Positions 6,582-13,026 of a stretch of 13,026 nt of DNA are shown one piece after another. Where the stretch lies: assembly GCA_002320385.1 (NCBI GenBank), contig DCKN01000122.1, forward strand, positions 1 through 13,026. Reading direction: 5' to 3'. Each line of letters begins with the position of its first letter. Positions within the stretch are counted from its first letter, which is position 1. The DNA is from Proteobacteria bacterium UBA1673 (GTDB taxonomy: Bacteria; Pseudomonadota; Gammaproteobacteria; Comchoanobacterales; Comchoanobacteraceae). A program made the position numbers and the translations under genes. Under the pieces are notes generated by a model. The model made no database searches and was not told where the DNA came from. It was given only the letters and a program-made list of their open reading frames with translations.

Positions 6582-8681
6582 TCATGAGAGCCGGCAGGTA
6601 ATTTCATTGGATTGCGGACGAACAGACACAGAACGAGCAAAAATCGATAGCGGCATTAACATAGATGAATAAGATTGTTGTGGCGCCTTCCTTTTAAGTT
6701 GGACCTCTACAAAATCCATCTTTACCCGGCCACAAGCGCTTTCGGTAAGAGGAGTCAGCACGGCGCAACCATTACTCTCTGAATAATTGAGAATAGCCAG
6801 TTTCTCGTAATAGGATAACGGCTCAAATAATGCTGTGATTGTATTCTCAAATATCTGATATTTATCGTTCAAAGTATGCTTACATAGATTCGTAATGCTG
6901 TGACTGCCGTCATTGTCCTGGTGTGAAACAGCCTGGACGCTATCATCACAGGGTAATACCTGCAATAAAAGTCTGACTACATCTGCATGGCCATAACTTA
7001 CAGCACAAAATAATGCTGTTCGGCCAGCGTGACAGACATGCTGGATAGCACTCAATCGTTCATCATCAGAATAACCGTCTAAAATCACTTGTACTGGTTC
7101 AGCATTTCCACGCGAGGCAAGCATTAAGGCAGTCTGACCCTCTTTGTTCTCATGATTGAGCGCACTTAACCGATCACGCTCATGATAAGCCTCTAGGATC
7201 ATTTTTATTGTTGCAGCACACCCCCATCGCGCGGCGTACATCAGCACAGTATTACCACTACTGTCGCTTTGATTGAGAACGCTTAACCGATCACTAGTAG
7301 CACAAGCCTCTAGAATCACTGCTACGGTTTCAACGTCGCCCCACCGCGCGGCACACATAAGTACAGTGTCGCCATCATTATTCTTTCTTGTGATGATACT
7401 TAACCGATTATCAGCGGAACAAGCCGCTAGAATCGCTTTTACTGTTTCAACATTTCCCCATCGAACGGCACACATAATCACAGTGTTTCCATCCCTGTCA
7501 CTTTGATTGAGGGTCTCTAACTGATCATTATCGTCATATGCCGCTAGAATCACCTTTACTATTTGATCTTTACCTTGTCCTGCGGCAACTAGCAGCGCAG
7601 TATCACCAACGATGGGGCGCGGTAATAGGCATGGTTCGCGCTTTGAGGCTTTCCATGTGAACTGATGATTGAGGGCGCTTAACCGATCGTTATCGGTAGG
7701 ATAAGCATCTAGAACCACGCGCATACATTGCGAATCCCCCCAAAGTAAGGCAAGCATCAAGGCCGTTTCACTAGAATTGTTAGTACGATTGAGGGCTATT
7801 AGTCGATCATAGTTGTTATAAGCGGCTAAAATCACGCTTGCTGTTTCAGCGTCCCCCCGTTTCTCAGTAATACTAATATCAACAATCGTAGGGTTCCCAC
7901 TTCTGTTGTCATGATCGAGGGCACTTAACCGATCATTGTCGGCACATGACGCTAGAGACGCTTTTTTGTCCCCAGAGCCTCCCCAAAGCAGGGCAAGCAT
8001 CAAGGCCGTTTCACCAGAGTCATTGGCGCGGTCAAGGGCACTTAATCGATCATTATAGGAAGAATAAGTATCTAAAATCACTTTTACACTTTTAGCGCAT
8101 CCTTGTCGCGAGGCGATCATCAGCGCAGTGTAACCATCGTTGTTCTCATGATTGAGGGCCTCTCGTTTATCGGCATCAAATAAAGCACCCAACAGCAATT
8201 CTACGATTTCGACATGACTTCTTTGGCATGCGAGCGTCAATGCTGTTTCGCCTTCACGGTTAACAGTATTGATCATACGAGCCAACCTAGCTTTATTGGT
8301 GTAACCGTCTGTCTCAGTGCTTATCTTGAGGAGATCTTCTTCATTCGAGTCAGTAACGCTGACATGCTCACCGCAACGAAGAAGTAGGTTCCTTACAATA
8401 GCTGTATTCCTAGTTCGGCATGCTGTTATTAAGAGTGTATCTTGATTGCGTGACACTGGTGATAGAAAAAGCATGTCCTCATCGATGTTAGGGTGTCTAA
8501 CGATTTCATCTAATATTTTCTCTACGTAATCGGCAACATCTTGCCAATCGTACTGACAAGCCTCGCACATGTGGGTAATGATTGTTTCTAACGCAAGGGT
8601 TTCTAAGGTTTTTACTTGAGATAGTTCGATTGGTAACTTCATGCTTGGATGATAATTTTTCTTATTGAAGCATTTTTTCAA
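6582..8681 (-). CDS. Ankyrin-repeat protein with 39-residue repeats (candidate effector)
   Basis: Of 699 residues, about 80-631 is an ankyrin array. The T-A-L turn (for example G-E-T-A-L) recurs at residues 144, 183, 223, 262, 304, 359, 398, 437, 476, 515, 553 and 592; an earlier unit starts near 80. Spacing is 38-40 residues against the usual 33. The extra residues form a conserved loop '(N)DRLSALN.EN' after helix two. One unit (304-358) has a 16-residue insertion and one (262) is degenerate. Ankyrin arrays bind other proteins. Start: TTG 8681 gives the longest product; ATG 8642 (residue 14) is equally possible, and neither has a good ribosome binding site. Residues 16-46 (LPIEL ... C..C...W) faintly resemble an F-box, and the protein ends C-R-L-S, a CaaX-like tail. 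There is no signal peptide. The ankyrin call is firm; the effector role is inferred. Confidence 0.92.
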   Translation of the reverse strand: MKKCFNKKNYHPSMKLPIELSQVKTLETLALETIITHMCEACQYDWQDVADYVEKILDEIVRHPNIDEDMLFLSPVSRNQDTLLITACRTRNTAIVRNLLLRCGEHVSVTDSNEEDLLKISTETDGYTNKARLARMINTVNREGETALTLACQRSHVEIVELLLGALFDADKREALNHENNDGYTALMIASRQGCAKSVKVILDTYSSYNDRLSALDRANDSGETALMLALLWGGSGDKKASLASCADNDRLSALDHDNRSGNPTIVDISITEKRGDAETASVILAAYNNYDRLIALNRTNNSSETALMLALLWGDSQCMRVVLDAYPTDNDRLSALNHQFTWKASKREPCLLPRPIVGDTALLVAAGQGKDQIVKVILAAYDDNDQLETLNQSDRDGNTVIMCAVRWGNVETVKAILAACSADNRLSIITRKNNDGDTVLMCAARWGDVETVAVILEACATSDRLSVLNQSDSSGNTVLMYAARWGCAATIKMILEAYHERDRLSALNHENKEGQTALMLASRGNAEPVQVILDGYSDDERLSAIQHVCHAGRTALFCAVSYGHADVVRLLLQVLPCDDSVQAVSHQDNDGSHSITNLCKHTLNDKYQIFENTITALFEPLSYYEKLAILNYSESNGCAVLTPLTESACGRVKMDFVEVQLKRKAPQQSYSSMLMPLSIFARSVSVRPQSNEITCRLS
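6789..8255 (-). repeat. Tandem ankyrin units of about 117 bases
   Basis: Twelve consecutive units with a period of mostly 39 codons. The most alike are the three covering residues 398-514 (7140-7490), which share a 'RWG..ETV..IL.A' core. The segments at 7737-7774 and 7981-8018 match at 35 of 38 bases and encode the same 'SETALMLALLWG' core, so a two-unit block of about 243 bases was duplicated recently. Confidence 0.85.
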
Positions 8682-9035
8682 TATTTTCTCAATATCAACA
8701 TCAAAGGCTTACCACCCCGATGACAAGATCCAAATTTCATGTGCTATGAAATCAGAACACTTGACAGACAACTATATTTTGTCAATGCGCAAAAACTTAA
8801 ACCGACCAGATTTTAATCGATGGCAGAAGCGCGTGCATAGCCGTAAAACAAAAAATGCAAAACCATAAAGATCTTCTGTAACCCGGCATCAATCATCTGA
8901 ACATAGAAAGCTGCAAACCACACCTGGAACTTTCTACTCAAAAAAAGGGACAGGCAAACCCGCAACAACACACAATCTCAGTGCTACCATAACATCACAC
9001 GCTCCCTGCTTATCAATAAAATTACGCGCTCTATC
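8682..9035 (-). other. 354-base intergenic region upstream of the ankyrin gene
   Basis: No convincing gene. A weak minus-strand promoter may exist: TATAGT at 8776-8771 with TTAAGT at 8800-8795 (18-base spacing), giving a leader of about 80 bases to the TTG. Two dyads are present: TTGACA (8761-8766) with TGTCAA (8780-8785), overlapping that -10 box, and TAGAAAG (8904-8910) with CTTTCTA (8930-8936). No T-run terminator for the upstream minus-strand gene is seen. Confidence 0.3.
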
Positions 9036-9962
9036 CTAACGTAAACAGGGAGAGGAAGATAACGAACCGTTTGTCGCCTCCTCATGATGCGTTATTTTGT
9101 CAGCATCGTCTCTCTTAAGCAAAGAGTATTGAGCCAAAGAAGCTGTAGAGGAAAGGATCGATGACTGAGATCGTGTCTCGTCACTTGATAACGAGGTCAA
9201 CCGTAACTCCTCTTGCGGGGCATTAGCGAATAAATCTACCACAGCATCAGAGTGTTCGAACACCCAATTTTTTTCGATAATATTTGAGACTATCGGGTCA
9301 TCCCCTTCCGGGATACTCTCTGGCAAGAAAGCATGGTATAGATCGCCGCGCAACACCTGAAAAGCACGCAGGCTTCGGTTGATATGGGGCTGACCACAAG
9401 ATTGCAAGAACTTGAACACATCTGCCTTACAATGCTCACCAATTTCTACCATCGCATACAACCACGCCACCTGGTTCTCTTGTGACGAATCTTCTTGTAC
9501 ATGCAACGCACAAGACCTATTCGAAACAATCTGCCAGAACCGTGCCATACGATCCGAAATCGGGTACTGCGCATACAAAGCATACAACTCAGCTTTACGC
9601 TTGTCATGCAACCCATCATTTTGCAAATCTGTTGCATAATCTGTTTGTCCCCAAGCGTCTAACGCTATTGTATATGCCTGACATAGAAAGTGGTAAACCG
9701 ATTCTTTGATCTCACCAAAAGATGCTTCTTCCTTATCCAGCAACCCACCTATCCCCCGCAGCGACCTCATCAATGATTCCACGACAGCAGCTGGCAAAAA
9801 ATACCCAGCATGCGCGTACATATTACGCAAAGTTGGTAACAACCTAGAATACACTACCTGTTTAGAATTCTCCGACTGATAACGATCTTGTATATCTTTC
9901 AACAACACCAAAAATCGATTGATAGGATGCATACTGGAAAGCACATAGGGAAACTCTGTCAA
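9036..9962 (-). CDS. Orphan helical protein, 308 residues, start uncertain and possibly frameshifted
   Basis: No family is recognised. The product is helical and soluble-looking (about residues 11-245), with a Ser/Thr-rich, probably disordered tail (about 250-308) that carries both acidic and basic residues. The frame opens just after a TAA at 9980-9978. The longest start is TTG 9962; GTG (residue 7) and ATG (residue 11, 9932) are alternatives, and none has a Shine-Dalgarno sequence. The frame one base away immediately upstream encodes a basic segment followed by a membrane helix that ends exactly where this frame begins. Loss of one base in the A5 run at 9964-9968 would join the two into a membrane-anchored protein of about 351 residues. 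The stop is TAG at 9038-9036. It is transcribed divergently from the 868-residue gene. Confidence 0.75.
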   Translation of the reverse strand: MTEFPYVLSSMHPINRFLVLLKDIQDRYQSENSKQVVYSRLLPTLRNMYAHAGYFLPAAVVESLMRSLRGIGGLLDKEEASFGEIKESVYHFLCQAYTIALDAWGQTDYATDLQNDGLHDKRKAELYALYAQYPISDRMARFWQIVSNRSCALHVQEDSSQENQVAWLYAMVEIGEHCKADVFKFLQSCGQPHINRSLRAFQVLRGDLYHAFLPESIPEGDDPIVSNIIEKNWVFEHSDAVVDLFANAPQEELRLTSLSSDETRSQSSILSSTASLAQYSLLKRDDADKITHHEEATNGSLSSSPCLR

Positions 9963-10089
9963 GAAAAAGGATTGTGATTAAAAACATTATGATGAGAATG
10001 TAGGTCATGATGGGTTTTATCCAGCTACTGGACCTCTTGTGCATATCCTGTAAACCAAACAGTCGCAGTGGTAAGGGCATCACGTCCAC
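9862..10089 (-). other. Short frame with a membrane helix, possible lost N-terminus of the 308-residue protein
   Basis: GTG 10089 (or ATG 10080) opens a 75-residue frame with a basic part (K18-R19, K25) and a strong membrane helix at residues 27-43 (IMTYILIIMFLITILFL). After that it overlaps the 308-residue frame for about 100 bases and its own C-terminus looks unconstrained. It may be a separate membrane peptide, or the anchor of the downstream protein cut off by a one-base indel. A TATGAT at 10128-10123 could serve as its -10 box, but no good -35 was found. Confidence 0.35.
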
Positions 10090-10165
10090 AAACTGACTCG
10101 CTACGCTAGCAAACCGCTATCGATCATAGTACACTGTCACAAATAAAAACACCTCGTATTCAATC

Positions 10166-10170
10166 AGGAG
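10166..10170 (+). promoter_or_regulatory. Ribosome binding site for the 868-residue gene
   Basis: AGGAG is six bases ahead of ATG 10177. It is the best-placed Shine-Dalgarno sequence for any large gene in the window and fixes the start. Confidence 0.85.
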
Positions 10171-10176
10171 CATAAA

Positions 10177-12783
10177 ATGGACAGAAAACGCACCCTAGGC
10201 GCTATTGATGAGAGGCCCCATGCAAAAAAACGCAAAATACAGAAATCACTCAACCAAGACGATCAAGCATTAGTTGACCAAGTAGAGAATATAAGTCGTG
10301 AGGGCTTTATCCCAAGTGAAAGTCAACTTAATCAATTTAATACCATGCTTACAGAGAATACAGATTTAGATAGCATTTTGTCGATTAATCCGCACTTTAT
10401 CTATCAATATAAACACGCTTGGAAAGAAAAATTTCGACTCTTTCCGAATAACCATGATGGTTCAACAAATTATATGTATTTCAACGATATTTTCTTATCA
10501 ATTTTTGCACGAATTGATCCGTCTACCTTCGACATACTTGTAAAATATCAAGAAGATACATTTAAACATATGATGCAAAGATGCAGCGATACCCCTGGCT
10601 ATAATAACAACATCTATTTTGCAGCGATCGATCTACTCACCGAGCAACATGAATTTATAACTTATTTGAATCAACATGCAAAATCTTACCATTGCCGAGA
10701 TCTCATTCATACTCTTGTACACATGCGAATGTGCGCACCATACAAGTATGCATGCTCTGCGCAAGCGCTCAGGATCGTGCTATCTTTTTTCGAAAACACT
10801 TTTGATCCATTAATGGAGTTGCATGATGTTTGGCGTGAAGGGACATACTCTAGCCAAGACAAAGAGTGTGACAGATATATTTTACATAATACCAGGGAAG
10901 TCCTGGTTGCAGTACTGCAACTTGTCAGTATCCCGGTCGAAAATAGAGAAAGTCAAGCTAGCACGACCAATGCTTGGGATCTACGTATCCAGCTATGCAG
11001 TATTGTCATGAATAAAATCATTGAAACACCCAGTCTACTGTTTACCATGATAGAAACTCAAGAGTGCTTTAATCACCTCAGGATAGCAGCTAGTGCGTGT
11101 AAACATCGCATGGCGACCCGGCTATGCAGCGCTGGCAATAGAGAACGCATCATCGGCTATATGACGAGGTTTGCAAATCATGATATGATAAATCATCATA
11201 AGCGCAGTCAGTTTATTATCGATGAATTTGATATCCCTATTACATCACTTCTTGGTCCAAACGTCACTGACGAAAATGACACTTCACAACCGATATTACC
11301 AGCAATACAAGAGATACATCCAGTCATCGCAATAAAAATACACTACACATTATTAAGCGACAATAATATTTATGGTTACGCATATAATCACGAGATGAAA
11401 ATGTCCGCAATGGACTCCGCCGCTGCCAAACAATACTACGAGACACAGAAATCTTGGTATGACTACCGCTTACAACGCGGTGACCCAAATACACAAACCG
11501 ATTGGTCCACAACGATACAATCACACTATACTTATCAGCAGCTAAAACAACGCATGCTCAAACTCAACATGGATCAGCATTTTTTGAATCTGCATTATAA
11601 CCACTATCTACTGTGGTGTATTGCATATGAGCACATGACCACGCCAGAAACTAGTGACATTTGGCAGGTAGTCAAAGATTCACTGAAAAACTTAAACGCA
11701 CAAGACTGGATAAAGTTACTATCAAACAAGCGTATACAACATCCTTGTCTACTCACTGTGCTTACAGAGATGGCCGCACGGGGACATCATGACTTATTCG
11801 AACTACTCCCACAAAATAAACTTTTAGAGATTGATGCCTTGTCCTATTTTGATCATGACGATGAACGCATAGCCAACAAAACCACAGAAAGAGTCGTAGA
11901 TATCATTGATGACAGTCCACTACTACCAATCATGAAAATCGTCTTTTGTAACGCTGAATCTGAACATTTCGGGGAATTATTAGCGCATTGGTCCGATATT
12001 TTCAACAAATACCGCCATACCATTAACTCATTAAATCAATCATATCATTTCGATAAGAAATTTCATATTGAATACGTACCCAAAGCAATGGTACTAGCAG
12101 ATATATTCAATATGTTAAAACCCTCTGGTTTTACACACTCTCAACAATATAGTATTTTATATGATGAACTAATATCTGATCATCTAACCAAGTTTAATTC
12201 GCCGCAACCGCAATTTTTATCACAATCTAATACCACAATCGGTCTGGGTACTGCCTCGGTAATATGTGCAAACGAATTAAAGCAAATGTATCATATATGG
12301 CGCTTTTTGGACCACAACGCAGTATCCTGTATTGATCATCAGCTCGCTGAATTTCAAGATCTCGATAAAGAAAAACGCCTCATTCTTGCATGCGACATTT
12401 TTTACAAGCTCAAAAATGTGCAGGCACTATTACCATTACCAAAAAAATCCACGCAACGGATCTCCACGCAACGGATCTTTGAGTTACTCACTGAAAAGCA
12501 GCACCGATTTTTTACATTGGGGGATGATACTCTCAGCAATCTCCATCCTAACTTTAACAGTAGTGCTACAGAACTCATCACACAACACTTGCGTATGCTT
12601 TCTTATACGCTCAATAATGAATTATGGTCGGAAAACGTTGAAATACCGATTGATTTACTATCTCTAAACTGGGAAGCGTTTAAACAGACGATAACAAATA
12701 TGACGAAAGAACCACAAGCCAAGACCTCACCAAAATTATTCCAACCAGATGGCAGTACCGCGCCAGGAGGATTGCAACCATGA
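10177..12783 (+). CDS. 868-residue orphan protein with N-terminal bipartite NLS pattern (candidate effector)
   Basis: No family is recognised. The start is fixed by AGGAG six bases upstream. The N-terminus has K4-R5, an 11-residue spacer and K17-K18-R19-K20, which matches the classical bipartite nuclear-localisation pattern, followed by a charged linker. The rest (about 30-840) is almost all helical, rich in His, Asn, Gln and Leu, with no signal peptide or membrane helix. Residues 501-533 (L..L...DW..L......P.LL..L.E.A) resemble the motif of the repeat protein at the left edge. Residues 758-767 are a doubled STQRI from a 15-base tandem duplication. The last 25 residues are Pro/Lys/Gly-rich and flexible. 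No catalytic motif was found. It is transcribed divergently from the 308-residue gene with 214 bases between starts. A nuclear-targeted effector is a hypothesis; a helical-repeat protein with a chance basic patch is the alternative. Confidence 0.9.
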   Translation: MDRKRTLGAIDERPHAKKRKIQKSLNQDDQALVDQVENISREGFIPSESQLNQFNTMLTENTDLDSILSINPHFIYQYKHAWKEKFRLFPNNHDGSTNYMYFNDIFLSIFARIDPSTFDILVKYQEDTFKHMMQRCSDTPGYNNNIYFAAIDLLTEQHEFITYLNQHAKSYHCRDLIHTLVHMRMCAPYKYACSAQALRIVLSFFENTFDPLMELHDVWREGTYSSQDKECDRYILHNTREVLVAVLQLVSIPVENRESQASTTNAWDLRIQLCSIVMNKIIETPSLLFTMIETQECFNHLRIAASACKHRMATRLCSAGNRERIIGYMTRFANHDMINHHKRSQFIIDEFDIPITSLLGPNVTDENDTSQPILPAIQEIHPVIAIKIHYTLLSDNNIYGYAYNHEMKMSAMDSAAAKQYYETQKSWYDYRLQRGDPNTQTDWSTTIQSHYTYQQLKQRMLKLNMDQHFLNLHYNHYLLWCIAYEHMTTPETSDIWQVVKDSLKNLNAQDWIKLLSNKRIQHPCLLTVLTEMAARGHHDLFELLPQNKLLEIDALSYFDHDDERIANKTTERVVDIIDDSPLLPIMKIVFCNAESEHFGELLAHWSDIFNKYRHTINSLNQSYHFDKKFHIEYVPKAMVLADIFNMLKPSGFTHSQQYSILYDELISDHLTKFNSPQPQFLSQSNTTIGLGTASVICANELKQMYHIWRFLDHNAVSCIDHQLAEFQDLDKEKRLILACDIFYKLKNVQALLPLPKKSTQRISTQRIFELLTEKQHRFFTLGDDTLSNLHPNFNSSATELITQHLRMLSYTLNNELWSENVEIPIDLLSLNWEAFKQTITNMTKEPQAKTSPKLFQPDGSTAPGGLQP
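12448..12477 (+). repeat. Perfect 15-base tandem duplication
   Basis: TCCACGCAACGGATC occurs twice in a row (12448-12462 and 12463-12477) without mismatch. It is in frame and adds five residues (STQRI) to the 868-residue protein, so it is recent and tolerated. Confidence 0.95.
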
Positions 12784-12806
12784 GCATAAACGCATACGTT
12801 ATCTGA
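12765..12806 (+). promoter_or_regulatory. AGGAGG with ATGA overlap and an eight-codon frame
   Basis: A full AGGAGG (12765-12770) precedes ATG 12780, which overlaps the TGA of the 868-residue gene in the ATGA form typical of translational coupling. The frame stops after eight codons (MSINAYVI). It may be a remnant of a lost downstream gene or chance, as the bases also encode Pro-Gly-Gly. Confidence 0.2.
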
Positions 12807-12903
12807 TTGTGATCGCCCAGTGTACTATGGATAAGTTCTTGTATCGTTTACACCCCTGTCTTACACAAGCAACTCATACAACTCGATGTCTACACAAAAC
12901 CAT

Positions 12904-13026
12904 CTACACGGTAGAAACTGACTCTGCCAACTGGCTCAAGGCCTGCTTGGCCTCGCGGATATGCCCTACCTGAATGCACCGTATGTCTTTGGGAATGGTC
13001 AATTGATTGGCTGCCGGCATAATCAC
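12904..13026 (-). CDS. radA: RadA-like C-terminus, partial at right edge
   Basis: The minus strand is open from the window edge to TAG at 12906-12904, giving 40 residues. VIMPAAN, then I-R-C-I-Q-V-G-H-I-R-E-A and a final helix (QALSQL), resembles from memory the end of the DNA repair protein RadA (Sms), whose Lon-protease-like domain ends in 'I-V-P-A-A-N', a strand with 'V' and 'L..AL'. RadA is a RecA-like ATPase that helps process recombination intermediates. Codons here look richer in G and C than in the neighbouring orphans (GCC, GAG, CAG, AAG), as expected for a conserved core gene. The spacing between the N and the last strand is a few residues shorter than in the Escherichia coli protein as I recall it. 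Other Lon-fold proteins (ComM/YifB, Lon) share such a motif but are less likely at a C-terminus of this form. It converges on the 868-residue gene. Confidence 0.5.
   Translation of the reverse strand: MIMPAANQLTIPKDIRCIQVGHIREAKQALSQLAESVSTV

Noticed and set aside
7273..7506. Plus-strand frame with its own internal repeats
   Set aside because: It is the antisense shadow of the ankyrin repeats; its repetition follows from theirs.
8761..8785. TTGACA on both strands as -35 boxes
   Set aside because: Neither has a fitting -10 element at 16-18 bases; they form an inverted repeat and are noted only as a dyad.
8665..8868. Plus-strand 67-codon frame with a basic C-terminus
   Set aside because: Starts with TTG inside the opposite-strand ankyrin start region, has no ribosome site at it or at the internal ATG (8746), and no promoter.
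12749..12973. Plus-strand 74-codon frame at the right edge
   Set aside because: Overlaps the 868-residue gene and runs antisense to the RadA-like tail; no conserved-looking sequence.

Overview
The window reads like an accessory region of a Gram-negative, probably host-associated gammaproteobacterium of the Legionella/Coxiella/Berkiella kind. This is inferred from content: very large orphan proteins, an ankyrin-repeat protein, eukaryotic-style sorting motifs, moderately AT-rich codon use, and genes that mostly stand alone with their own upstream regions. The sequence cannot fix the species. There are no RNA genes, insertion sequences, CRISPR arrays or integrases that I can recognise.

Layout. 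1-1733 (+): C-terminal 576 residues of a repeat protein that runs off the left edge, with at least six or seven degenerate copies of a 'W/aromatic..IE....GTL' motif. 1734-1956: intergenic, with a 36-codon orphan frame and a possible promoter. 1957-5955 (+): a 1332-residue orphan protein with two motifs that resemble the Cys and His boxes of OTU deubiquitinases, plus a strongly basic NLS-like linker. 6035-6558 (+): a clean TTGACA-N17-TACATT promoter driving a small exported protein with eight cysteines. 6582-8681 (-): a 699-residue ankyrin protein whose repeats are 39 residues long instead of 33, with a weak F-box-like N-terminus and a CaaX-like C-terminus (CRLS), converging on the exported protein gene. 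8682-9035: intergenic. 9036-9962 (-): a 308-residue helical orphan whose membrane anchor may lie in the adjacent frame upstream (9862-10089), one base out of phase. 10177-12783 (+): an 868-residue orphan with a textbook bipartite nuclear-localisation pattern at its N-terminus. 12904-13026 (-): the last 40 codons of a gene resembling the end of RadA, probably the edge of a housekeeping region.

How the genes may work together. No pathway is visible and nothing here is a metabolic operon. The common theme is proteins with eukaryote-directed features (ankyrin repeats, NLS-like clusters, a possible deubiquitinase signature, a prenylation-like tail). The simplest reading is a cluster of independently expressed candidate secreted effectors of an intracellular bacterium, possibly including proteins that act in the host nucleus. 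No secretion signal was proven for any of the large proteins; only the small 155-residue protein has a clear Sec signal peptide.
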